64,000 nt of DNA, from positions 1-64,000 of the forward strand of contig JBFWUW010000035.1 in assembly GCA_050247075.1 (NCBI GenBank), in the 5' to 3' direction. The position numbers and the translations under genes are program-made. Under the pieces are notes generated by a model, which searched no databases, was not told where the DNA came from, and was given only the letters and a program-made list of their open reading frames with translations. This document shows, one piece after another, positions 50,447 to 58,668 of this stretch. Source of the DNA: JBFWUW01 sp050247075 (GTDB lineage: Bacteria; Planctomycetota; Planctomycetia; Pirellulales; JBFWUW01). Each line of letters starts with the position of its first letter. Position 1 is the first letter of the stretch.

Positions 50447-53173
50447 TTAGATTGTGCGGGCGATCTCTTCGACCTTGTAGGCTTCCAGAATGTCGCCCTC
50501 TTTCAAATCGTTAAAGCCCGACAGTTTGATGCCGCACTCGTAACCTTCGCGGACATCGCGGGCATCGTCCTTTTCTCGCTTGAGAGAGTCCAGGGCATAG
50601 TCGCCGATTACGCGGTTCTCGCGAATCACGCGCAACCGCGAATTCCGTTCGATCGTGCCCGACAACACGCGGCAACCGGCCACGGTGCCAACACGGCTGA
50701 TGGTAAACGTCCGCAAAATCAACGCGCGGCCTAGTTCGACATCGCGTTCTTCCGGCTTGAGCAGGCCTTCCAGGGCCAGTTTCAGGTCTTGCGTGACCTG
50801 GTAAATGATCTCGTAGCGGCGAACTTGCACGCCCAGGTTTTCGGCCAACATTCGGGCTTTTTCGTCCGGCACGACATTGAAACCGATGATGATGGCATCC
50901 GAGGCATCGGCCAGATGGACGTCGGCCTCGGAGATTCCGCCGACCGTGGATTGCAATATCTTAAGCTGCACCTCCGGGTGCGACAGCTTGGAGAACTCCT
51001 TGAGGATCGCTTCGATCGATCCGCGCACATCGGCCCGCAGGATGATATTGAGGTTTTGCACCTCGTCTTGTCCCAGGCGGTCCTTCAACGTCTCCAACGT
51101 AACGTGGGATGTATGTCCCGACAGCGTCACGGCCCGCGACTGCTGCGAGCGTTTGTCGGCAATGGCCCGCGCAGAGGCGATATCGGCCAACACATGGAAG
51201 TGCTGGCCCGCCGCGGGGGCCTCGTTCAGGCCGGTCATATTGACGGGGGTGGAAGGGCCGACCGATTCGTAACTGATGCGCGGTTTGAGTGTGTCGTACA
51301 TGGCTTTAACGCGGCCATAGCTGGTGCCGCAGACGACCACATCGCCCACCTTGAGCGTTCCATTTTGAACGATGAATTTGGCCACCACGCCGCGGCCTTC
51401 GTGCAGTTCGGCCTCCAGGCAGGTACCCTCCGCGGCACGGTTGGGGTTTGATCGGTAGTCGTGCAGTTCGGCCGTTAGCAGCAGCGTTTCTAGCAGTTGT
51501 TCAATACCGGTCCCCTTGGTGGCACTGCATTTGACAACCTCCGTCTCGCCGCCCCACTCGCTGGGCAGTAATTCGTTGGCGGCCAGTTGCTCATAGATCC
51601 GCTGTGTGTTGACACCCGGCAAGTCGATCTTATTCAATGCCACGACGATCGGCACGCCCGCCGCCTTGGCATGGCTGATGGCTTCCTCGGTCTGCGGCAT
51701 GACGCCATCGTCGGCCGCCACGACCAGCACAGCAATGTCGGTGACTTGCGCGCCGCGTGCCCGCATCTGGGTAAAAGCCTCGTGGCCTGGCGTATCAACG
51801 AAAGCGATGGTCTGGCCGTCCCTTTCGATGCGGTAGGCACGAATATGCTGGGTGATGCCGCCGCTTTCGCCGCCAGCCACGTCGATACCGATGATGCGGT
51901 CCAAGAGCGAAGTCTTGCCGTGATCGACATGCCCCAAGAAGGTGACGATCGGCGGCCGCGGTTCCAACAGTTCGGGGTCTTCGTCCTCTTGCGAGGTGGC
52001 CAGCAATTGGTCTTCCAGGTTTTGGGGCTTCTTAAACTCGATGGAAACGCCCAATTCCACGGCCAGCATTTCAGCCAGTTCGTCCTCCAGAGGAGCATTG
52101 AGATTGGGCTTGCCGGCGTTGAGCTGCATGAGCTTCAGCAACACCTTGGCCGCGGGTACTCCGGCCGCTTCCGAGAAGGTGCGCACGGTGCAAGGCAACT
52201 GGCAAACCACGTTGCCTTTTCGGGGCGCAGCCGTATTGGTGCCGCGACGGTGAATTCTGCGCCCCCGCGACCGGCCATCATCGTCGTCGCCTCGGCGGCG
52301 AGAAGACGAACGCCGCTTGCGCAGATTTGCCGCGGCTGCCGCGGCGGCTGCCGCCGCTTCGTCATCGGCCAAGGCACCGCGCCCGCCGCGACGAACCCGG
52401 TCGCGGCCCGGCATGCCCGGTGCCAAGGGAGCGGCGGGCGCGGCTGATCGTCCGGAGGTACGCCCGGCGGCGGTCTTGCCCGACTTGGCGTCGTCGGCGT
52501 CGGCCTTGCGTTTTTCGTCATGTTCGCGAATATGCCGAGAAAGCGGCTTGCCGCCCGACTTGCTGGCCTTCAGCACATCCATGGGCAATTTAATATCGGG
52601 CTTTTGCGCCGCCGGTTCCGCCGGCTTGGGCGGAGGACCAGACTGCGAGCTGGTGGGCATGGGAGCCAGCTTGATTGCCGGGGCCGTGCGGGCGGGCCGG
52701 GGACCGTCGCCGCCCGGCCGCTTCTTGCCTCCATCGGGCTTGTCCGTCAAATGGACCATCTTGTTGCTGACGCCGCCCGGTGGAACATAATCCTCGCGCC
52801 GCATGGCGGCCGGCGGCAGATTTGTAGCGGGCTGCACGGGCGCGGGGGCAACAACCTCGGGCGCGGCGGGGGCCGGGGCTTGCGGGGCGGGTTCCGCCGG
52901 CGTTGATGGGGCAGCGGGCGCGGCCGGAATAACCGGAATGGGCTTCTTGGCCACCGGCAATACGGGCGGGGGAGTCATGGGCGCGGGCGTGGGCCGGCTG
53001 GGGGCGCTGCGGGCGCCGCTGGCGATGAACTCGCGGAGTTTCGACTCTTCTTCGCTGGTCAGACTGGCTAACTGAGAATCTTTGCCATCAATTCCCGCCT
53101 TGGAACACATTTCCAAGAGGGCTTTGCTGTTGAGATTCAACTCTTTCGCTAACGCGTAAATCCGCACGGACAA
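50447..53173 (-). CDS. infB: Translation initiation factor IF-2
   Basis: 908 residues. A small IF2 N-terminal domain (RIYALAKELNLNSKALLEMC) and a long Ala/Pro/Lys-rich linker (about 55-330) with several RRGGRG and RRR stretches precede the GTPase. G1 is GHVDHGKTS (about 413-421), G3 DTPGHEAF, G4 NKID. Domains II-IV follow to the end. The start is a TTG at 53173 with AGGAG a few bases upstream; a GTG two codons later is the alternative. A 6-bp hairpin lies just ahead of the Shine-Dalgarno. Confidence 0.96.
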   Translation of the reverse strand: MSVRIYALAKELNLNSKALLEMCSKAGIDGKDSQLASLTSEEESKLREFIASGARSAPSRPTPAPMTPPPVLPVAKKPIPVIPAAPAAPSTPAEPAPQAPAPAAPEVVAPAPVQPATNLPPAAMRREDYVPPGGVSNKMVHLTDKPDGGKKRPGGDGPRPARTAPAIKLAPMPTSSQSGPPPKPAEPAAQKPDIKLPMDVLKASKSGGKPLSRHIREHDEKRKADADDAKSGKTAAGRTSGRSAAPAAPLAPGMPGRDRVRRGGRGALADDEAAAAAAAAAANLRKRRSSSRRRGDDDDGRSRGRRIHRRGTNTAAPRKGNVVCQLPCTVRTFSEAAGVPAAKVLLKLMQLNAGKPNLNAPLEDELAEMLAVELGVSIEFKKPQNLEDQLLATSQEDEDPELLEPRPPIVTFLGHVDHGKTSLLDRIIGIDVAGGESGGITQHIRAYRIERDGQTIAFVDTPGHEAFTQMRARGAQVTDIAVLVVAADDGVMPQTEEAISHAKAAGVPIVVALNKIDLPGVNTQRIYEQLAANELLPSEWGGETEVVKCSATKGTGIEQLLETLLLTAELHDYRSNPNRAAEGTCLEAELHEGRGVVAKFIVQNGTLKVGDVVVCGTSYGRVKAMYDTLKPRISYESVGPSTPVNMTGLNEAPAAGQHFHVLADIASARAIADKRSQQSRAVTLSGHTSHVTLETLKDRLGQDEVQNLNIILRADVRGSIEAILKEFSKLSHPEVQLKILQSTVGGISEADVHLADASDAIIIGFNVVPDEKARMLAENLGVQVRRYEIIYQVTQDLKLALEGLLKPEERDVELGRALILRTFTISRVGTVAGCRVLSGTIERNSRLRVIRENRVIGDYALDSLKREKDDARDVREGYECGIKLSGFNDLKEGDILEAYKVEEIARTI

Positions 53174-53184
53174 GGCTCTCCTGT

Positions 53185-53200
53185 CGGACCGTCAGGTCCG
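53185..53200 (-). promoter_or_regulatory. Hairpin next to the infB Shine-Dalgarno
   Basis: CGGACC and GGTCCG form a 6-bp stem with a 4-nt loop on the infB leader, ending one or two bases before the ACAGGAG ribosome-binding sequence. A second short hairpin (53200-53211) overlaps it at one base. Translational control is possible but unproven. Confidence 0.5.
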
Positions 53201-53415
53201 AGCGATTGCTCACTAGACTAGTTCATTGCACGACTCCCTAGGGTTCAGTCCCGTCGTTCAGGCTCCCGAACTCAAGAGCGAACACTTCATGGCACGCAAC
53301 TCTTCGACCGGCATACTATCTTACTTCCACCCGCACTTCACAATACCCGGCATTATGCAAAACGATCGTCGATGACCGTTTACGATAACAGGCCGTTTGA
53401 GCCCCACCCCATATC

Positions 53416-54870
53416 CTAAGGCTGCGGCTCATCGTTACCCGCGGCGGGTTCGGCCTTGGGAACGGCCGCGGCATCCGGGGTGCTGTCGTCGGAGGCCGCC
53501 TCGCCGTTGTTTGCTACTTCCTCACTGCTTGCTTCTTCGGTACTTGCTTCTTCCGTGTTGGCTACTGCACTGACTCCAGCTTCATCCGCTGCTGGCTCGC
53601 TGGATTCGGCCCCTTCCCCGGCGGTATCGCCAGCGGGTTCCTCGGGAGCCGGGTCGGCGGCGGTGGCCGCGGCAATTCGATCTTGTTCCCGCTGTTTGCG
53701 GCGGGCTTCGGCCGCGGCGTGTTCCGCTTGTTCTTCCCGGACTTCCGCCTCGGCAACAATGGCGTCAACTTGTTCCTCTGTCAAGTTGCCCATCCGCATC
53801 AAATCATCCGGCTCGATAATCGACAGGTCGGAATACGACAGGTAGCCCTCTTCCACCAATTTGCCGCTGAGGTTGTCATCCACGCCCTCGATGGCGCTAA
53901 ACCCGGTCACGGCCCGGTCGATGGTCTCGTCCAACTCGTCGCGCGTCATGATCTCGATATCCCAACCGCACAGCTTGCTGGCCAAACGGACGTTTTGCCC
54001 GCGCCGGCCGATCGCCAGCGACAACTGGTCCTCGCGCACCAGGACGATGGCACGTCCCAGCATCTTGCAGAGGATGACTTCCTCCACCTCGGCCGGTTGC
54101 AACGAGTTGGGAATCAACACCTGCATGTCGTCGCTCCAGCGGACGATATCGATCCGCTCGCCCGACAGTTCATCGACAATATTCTTGATGCGGTTGCCGC
54201 GCTGGCCGACACAAGCCCCCAGGCAATCGACACGCTGGTCGTTGCTGCTGACGGCCACCTTGGTGCGGTAGCCCGGCTCACGCGCCATGGCGCGAATTTC
54301 GATCACACCATCGGCGATTTCCGGAATCTCTTGCTCAAACAGGCGCTGCACCAGCGCCGGACGAATCCGGCTGAGAATGATGCGGATCCGCGGGCCTTGC
54401 TTCTTGACTTCAAAAATGGTGGCCCGCACGCGCTCGTTGGGGTGGTGCGATTCACCAGGAATCTGCTCGCTGCGCGGCAGAATGGCTTCGGTATTGTTGA
54501 GCGAGATGGCGGCCACGCCCCCTTCAATACGCTGTACCATGCCGTTGATGAGCTGACCGATCTGCTCTTCGTACTCCGCGAACAGGGCATCGCGCTCGGC
54601 TTCGCGAATCTTTTGAATGATGACTTGCTTGGCCGTTTGAGCGCCGATGCGGCCGACCGTTTCCTCGCTGTCCAGCGGTTCGCCGGCCAAGGTGCCGTGA
54701 ATCACGCCATCGGCGCGGCCGATGGTGATCTGAATGTCAGCCTCTTCTCCGTAGTGCTTTTTGGCGGCTGAAACCAAAGCAGCTTCGATCGCCTGAAACA
54801 CGATCTCCTTGTCGATGTTTTTATCGCGGTGGATCGAATCAACGATCCGCAGCATTTCGGCGGCATTCAT
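53416..54870 (-). CDS. nusA: Transcription termination/antitermination factor NusA
   Basis: 484 residues. N-terminal RNA-polymerase-binding domain, S1 domain (about 110-175; NGMVQRIEGGVAAISL), KH1 with CLGACVGQRGNRIKNIVDEL and KH2 with AIGRRGQNVRLASKLCG. A helix-hairpin-helix-like stretch (LVEEGYLSYSDLSII) follows, and the tail from about 390 is acidic and Ala-rich. It modulates pausing and termination. infB follows 242 bp downstream, and rimP, usually upstream, is not present within the 215-bp gap. Confidence 0.95.
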   Translation of the reverse strand: MNAAEMLRIVDSIHRDKNIDKEIVFQAIEAALVSAAKKHYGEEADIQITIGRADGVIHGTLAGEPLDSEETVGRIGAQTAKQVIIQKIREAERDALFAEYEEQIGQLINGMVQRIEGGVAAISLNNTEAILPRSEQIPGESHHPNERVRATIFEVKKQGPRIRIILSRIRPALVQRLFEQEIPEIADGVIEIRAMAREPGYRTKVAVSSNDQRVDCLGACVGQRGNRIKNIVDELSGERIDIVRWSDDMQVLIPNSLQPAEVEEVILCKMLGRAIVLVREDQLSLAIGRRGQNVRLASKLCGWDIEIMTRDELDETIDRAVTGFSAIEGVDDNLSGKLVEEGYLSYSDLSIIEPDDLMRMGNLTEEQVDAIVAEAEVREEQAEHAAAEARRKQREQDRIAAATAADPAPEEPAGDTAGEGAESSEPAADEAGVSAVANTEEASTEEASSEEVANNGEAASDDSTPDAAAVPKAEPAAGNDEPQP

Positions 54871-55045
54871 GGGGCGTCACTTGTCCTTGAGTCGCGCTGA
54901 ACCGTAGTCTTGGCCCGGCGGTAACATCGAAGTTATGTGTGGGGTGTTGGCTTCGAAATGGGGGGCTAAAAAGCTCGATCAAACAGTCTCATATGTCCTT
55001 TGGCTTCCTCCCAAAACGAAAAACCGGGAAACCAACACCAGACTT

Positions 55046-55075
55046 GTTGAAGATTCACCAGGTCGAATCTTCAAC
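55046..55075 (-). terminator. Perfect 11-bp stem-loop after the ABC ATPase gene
   Basis: GTTGAAGATTC (55046-55056) and GAATCTTCAAC (55065-55075) are exact reverse complements around an 8-nt loop. It lies 10 bp past the stop of the ABC gene. No T-run follows on the minus strand, so factor-dependent termination or RNA stabilisation is likely. Confidence 0.5.
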
Positions 55076-55085
55076 TTATCCAGGG

Positions 55086-56294
55086 CTAGTTGCCCTTCGT
55101 CGCTATTTCGGAGCGGTTCACATTGCGGCCCGTCGCCGGGTCGAAAAAGTGGACTCGCTGCATGTCGAAATATACCTGAATCCTTTCGTCCGGCATCAGC
55201 CGAACCCGGGATTCCATCCTGGAAACGGCCATTCCGTCGCCAATCCCACGGGGGGAGGTCGAACGGTCAGGCGCATTCCCTAGCCGCAGATAAACCAACG
55301 TCGAGTCGCCTAGCGGCTCTATGTCGGCTACCTCGGCTGTAACAATTTCAGCCTTATTTGCAAGGTTACTGGTCGACAGTGGACCGGAATCACCAGCCGC
55401 AAGACGCACATCCTCCGCCCGGATACCCAGCAACACTTGTCGACCAATCAGTTGTTTTACCAGTTTGTGCCTGGCTTTGTCGACGGGAACCGACCAACTT
55501 CCATGCACAAAAGTTATTCTATCATTTTCTTGCCGCAGGTCACCTGGCAGAAGGTTCATCGGAGGCAGGCCGATAAAACGGGCCACCATGGTGTTATGCG
55601 GGTTGTCGTAAACTTCTTGTGGCGAGCCAATCTGCTGCAATTCTCCGCGGTCCAAGACCGCCACCCTTTGGCCCAACGTTAGCGCCTCGGCCTGATCGTG
55701 GGTGACGTAGATCATTGTCGCCGCACAATCGCCGCTGGCCGCCAACCGCTGATGTTGTTGTTTCAATTCCCTCCGCAATTCCAAACGCAATGGGCCATCC
55801 AGGCTGGCCAACGGTTCATCCAGCAAGTAAACCGCCGGACGGCGCACCAACGCCTTACCCAGCGACACCCGCTGCCGCTCGCCACCAGAAAGTTGCCCTG
55901 GCAGCCGCTCTAGCAGCGAATCCATTCCCAACAAGCCGGCCACCCGCGTAACCGAAGATTGAATTTCTTGCCACTGCTGGCCGCGAACTTGCAACCCAAA
56001 CGCCAAATTCCGCGCCACGGTCTTATGTGGCAGCAGCGCCGGTTGCTGAAAGACCATGGCAATATCACGAAGGGCGGGCGACACACCTTCCATCGACCGC
56101 CCAGCAATCTCGATCACTCCCTCCGAAGGCTGGTCCAGCCCGGCAATCAACCGCAAGGTGGTCGTCTTGCCACAACCACTGGGGCCAACCAACGTTACGA
56201 ACTCCCCATCTTCAATGTCTAAACTCAACCGCTTCACTGCCCGAACATCCCCTGGAAAAACCTTGGAGACCTGTTCGAGTCGCAAACTAGCCAT
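55086..56294 (-). CDS. MalK/UgpC-type ABC transporter ATP-binding protein
   Basis: 402 residues. Walker A GPSGCGKTTTLRLIAGLD near 36, a Q-loop, signature LSGGERQRVSLGKALVRRP near 136 and Walker B VYLLDEPLASLD. The C-terminal TOBE-type regulatory domain (about 240-390) is characteristic of MalK, UgpC and MsmX proteins that serve carbohydrate importers. No permease or binding protein is nearby, so it may be a shared ATPase. A stem-loop lies just after the stop. Confidence 0.92.
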   Translation of the reverse strand: MASLRLEQVSKVFPGDVRAVKRLSLDIEDGEFVTLVGPSGCGKTTTLRLIAGLDQPSEGVIEIAGRSMEGVSPALRDIAMVFQQPALLPHKTVARNLAFGLQVRGQQWQEIQSSVTRVAGLLGMDSLLERLPGQLSGGERQRVSLGKALVRRPAVYLLDEPLASLDGPLRLELRRELKQQHQRLAASGDCAATMIYVTHDQAEALTLGQRVAVLDRGELQQIGSPQEVYDNPHNTMVARFIGLPPMNLLPGDLRQENDRITFVHGSWSVPVDKARHKLVKQLIGRQVLLGIRAEDVRLAAGDSGPLSTSNLANKAEIVTAEVADIEPLGDSTLVYLRLGNAPDRSTSPRGIGDGMAVSRMESRVRLMPDERIQVYFDMQRVHFFDPATGRNVNRSEIATKGN

Positions 56295-56708
56295 GGAATT
56301 AGGAAAAATCCTTCGTTCAGCGAGATCTCAACCGCCCAAACCCGTTTTCATGTCAGCACTTACTAAAAGCCCCAGCAAGATACCGGTCCCGCTGGGGGGA
56401 GTCAAGTTGCCGAAAGTAGGCTCTGTCGGTCGGACGGAACCTAATGATGGTGATCCAATTGCAAAATCGCGATGGCAATGCAAAGTGTCCACTATTTTGT
56501 CCTAACTCTCGAATCGCGACGATCAACCTGCCGAGCCTTCGCGCGCCGGCAGATAAAGCCTACTGTGACTAACCGTAGCCTGGCAAAAGTGGGCGGATAG
56601 GATTGCAGGAAATATCCCAACCCCCTAAGATGTAGGGCGATGAGGGGACGCACACAGAACGTTTTTCGCTCGGCGGCTCCGCAGGGTTTTTTTGAGAAGG
56701 TTGATGAC
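56295..56708. other. Divergent region between the ABC gene and the cold-shock gene
   Basis: 414 bp with no supported gene. It contains the cold-shock promoter (56603-56631) and leader. The left 300 bp shows no recognisable motif; the ABC gene's own promoter should lie here but I cannot place it. Confidence 0.5.
56603..56631 (+). promoter_or_regulatory. Promoter of the cold-shock gene
   Basis: TTGCAG (56603-56608) and TAAGAT (56626-56631) are separated by exactly 17 nt. Transcription would start near 56638, giving a leader of about 70 nt that contains a GC-rich CGGCGGCTCCGC stretch and a seven-T run (56687-56693) immediately before the ribosome-binding AGAAGG. Confidence 0.6.
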
Positions 56709-56906
56709 ATGGCTGAAGGCACGATCAAGCGTTTGACGGACAAGGGGTTTGGGTTCATTAGCAATGGTGGAGCCAAGGATTTGTTTTTCCATTCCAAGAA
56801 TGTCGTTGAAGGCGTCTTCGACGAACTCCACGAAGGTCAGCGCGTCTCGTTCACCGAGGGAAGCGGACCAAAGGGCCCTTGCGCCGAGAACGTCAAGCCT
56901 ATCTAA
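56709..56906 (+). CDS. Cold-shock domain protein
   Basis: 65 residues from the ATG at 56709, preceded by AGAAGG eight bases upstream. A single OB-fold cold-shock domain: GTIKRLTDKGFGFISNGG is the RNP1 region, DLFFHSKNV the RNP2 region, and RVSFTEGSGPKGPCAENV the end. It binds single-stranded RNA or DNA. Variation: the usual KGFGFI is intact and the conserved aromatic residues are mostly retained. It has its own promoter and a strong intrinsic terminator, so it forms a monocistronic unit. Confidence 0.95.
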   Translation: MAEGTIKRLTDKGFGFISNGGAKDLFFHSKNVVEGVFDELHEGQRVSFTEGSGPKGPCAENVKPI

Positions 56907-56937
56907 CGCAACTACATCCGCAGTCGATTTATTACAG

Positions 56938-56972
56938 GCGGCCGGCGATATTTCGTCGGCCGCTTTTGTTTT
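56938..56972 (+). terminator. Intrinsic terminator of the cold-shock gene
   Basis: An 11-bp stem (56938-56948 with 56953-56963, one G-U pair) with a TATT loop is followed by TTTTGTTTT. This is a textbook rho-independent terminator, 32 bp past the stop codon. Confidence 0.88.
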
Positions 56973-56987
56973 GGCCGCGGCGCTCAT

Positions 56988-57018
56988 GCTGAATAGCTTA
57001 GTCTTCAAGCTATTCAGC
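56988..57018 (+). promoter_or_regulatory. Perfect 12-bp inverted repeat upstream of pyk
   Basis: GCTGAATAGCTT (56988-56999) and AAGCTATTCAGC (57007-57018) are exact reverse complements around a 7-nt loop. It is centred about 110 bp before the pyk ATG and could be an operator. It is also AT-richer than its surroundings. Confidence 0.55.
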
Positions 57019-57058
57019 AAGCCCAGAAATCTGGTTACGTGCTATAACTTTGGCGGAA

Positions 57059-57080
57059 CGCGGCCGACCAATCGGCCGCG
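57059..57080 (+). promoter_or_regulatory. 9-bp hairpin in the pyk leader
   Basis: CGCGGCCGA (57059-57067) and TCGGCCGCG (57072-57080) flank a CCAA loop. It is 36 nt upstream of the pyk start. A -10-like TATAAC at 57043-57048 would place transcription start near 57055, so this hairpin would lie at the very 5' end of the message. Confidence 0.5.
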
Positions 57081-57115
57081 CCAGGTAACTCTTCTGAATA
57101 TCGCCAAGGCCGTGC

Positions 57116-58567
57116 ATGTCTCAATCCGCATTCGCAAAACGCCTCGGCGGAAGCCGAACCAAGATCGTTGCCACGGTGGGACCGGCCTGCGGCAGCGAAG
57201 AACAATTGGCGGATCTGATTGATGCGGGGGTCGATGTCTTTCGCCTCAACATGGCGCACGGCGAAGTCGGCGAACATCAACAGCGGCTGGAAGCCATCCG
57301 TCGGATCAGCCAACGGGTGGGCCGCCCGGTGGCGGTGCTGGTCGATCTGGCCGGTCCCAAGATGAGGCTGGGCGAACTGCCCGATGGCCAGGTTCAATGC
57401 CATCATGGCGACATCATCCGCTTTGTACGGGGAGAGGCCTCTTCGCGCGTGGATGAGTTCGTCACGACCTATCCGCTGTTGATTGACGAATTGGATGTCA
57501 ACGACCGGGTGATGTTGGCCGACGGCACGGTCAGCCTGCTGGTAGAAGAGAAATCACCAGATTGGGCCCGTTGCCGCGTGGTACAACCGGGGCTGGTCCG
57601 CAGCCGACAAGGGGTCAATTTGCCTGGCGTCAAACTTAGCCTTCCGGCGATGAGCGAGGACGACTTGTCGGCCGCCATTTGGGCGGCGAGTGTGGGGGCC
57701 GATTTTGTCAGCCTGAGTTTTGTCCGCAAGCCCGACGAAATTCGCGAGCTGAAAGCCTTGCTGAAAAAGCATGGTTCGGCCGCCCGCGTGATTGCCAAAA
57801 TCGAAAAGCCCGAAGCCCTGGAGAACCTGGTGGAGATTGTCCGGGCGACCGATGGCGTGATGGTGGCCCGCGGCGACCTGGGGGTAGAGATCGACGTGGC
57901 CCAAATGCCCGTCGCACAGAAGCGGATCATCTCGACCTGCAACCAGTACCAAAAGCCGGTCATCATCGCCACGCAGATGTTGGACAGCATGCAGCACTCC
58001 TTACAGCCCACGCGGGCCGAAGTGACCGATGTGGCCAACGCCATTCTGGACGGCGGCGATGCCTGTATGTTGTCGGGCGAGACCGCCATTGGCAAATACC
58101 CGCGGGCAGCCGTGGAAATGATTAGCCGGATTGCCCAGGCGACTGAGCCGCTGTTTCGCGACCGCGTACCGTTGCCAGTGCCCGACGTTTCGGCCGAGGG
58201 CCTGCACGCCATTACCCGCGGTGTGGTGTATGGGGCGGGGCATATTGCCCGCCAGTTGAGCGCCCGGCTGATGGTGGTGGAGAGCCAGAGCGGTTCCACG
58301 GCATTGGCGATGTCGAAGCAACGGAACTACGTGCCGATGGTGGGTGTCAGCGGATCGGAGGAGACCTTGCGGCAGATGTGCCTGTTTTGGGGTATTTCGC
58401 CCTTGGCGGGTGCCCCCGCCAAGAACTCGGCGGCGCTATTTACACTGCTGGAAGACTGGGGCCGCCGCGATGGCTATCTGGGAGGGGGGGACCGGGTGGT
58501 GTTTGTCCGCGGTACGAATGAAGTACCGCCCCTCTACAATTTAGTCATGGTTTATCAGTTGGAATGA
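57116..58567 (+). CDS. pyk: Pyruvate kinase
   Basis: 483 residues. The barrel starts KIVATVGPACGS; the catalytic signature ARVIAKIEKPEALENL and the MVARGDLGVEI magnesium-binding segment are intact, followed by KRIISTCNQYQKPVIIATQMLDSM. The C-terminal allosteric domain is present. It converts PEP and ADP to pyruvate and ATP. Start is the ATG at 57116, close after two hairpins and a possible promoter. Pyruvate kinase is free-standing; the kinase gene follows 101 bp downstream on the same strand. Confidence 0.96.
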   Translation: MSQSAFAKRLGGSRTKIVATVGPACGSEEQLADLIDAGVDVFRLNMAHGEVGEHQQRLEAIRRISQRVGRPVAVLVDLAGPKMRLGELPDGQVQCHHGDIIRFVRGEASSRVDEFVTTYPLLIDELDVNDRVMLADGTVSLLVEEKSPDWARCRVVQPGLVRSRQGVNLPGVKLSLPAMSEDDLSAAIWAASVGADFVSLSFVRKPDEIRELKALLKKHGSAARVIAKIEKPEALENLVEIVRATDGVMVARGDLGVEIDVAQMPVAQKRIISTCNQYQKPVIIATQMLDSMQHSLQPTRAEVTDVANAILDGGDACMLSGETAIGKYPRAAVEMISRIAQATEPLFRDRVPLPVPDVSAEGLHAITRGVVYGAGHIARQLSARLMVVESQSGSTALAMSKQRNYVPMVGVSGSEETLRQMCLFWGISPLAGAPAKNSAALFTLLEDWGRRDGYLGGGDRVVFVRGTNEVPPLYNLVMVYQLE

Positions 58568-58668
58568 ACCGGCCCGTTGGTATATGATGTCAGCCGGCGG
58601 TAGACCGTTCGGTCGAGATTGCGGTTCTTGGCACTTTTCCGCCCCATACTGACAACCCTTGCAAGTCC

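Noticed and set aside
53220..53300. Possible tRNA-like arrangement in the nusA-infB gap
   Set aside because: A GGTTCAGTCCC stretch resembles a T-arm, but no acceptor, D-arm or anticodon stem could be built around it on either strand.
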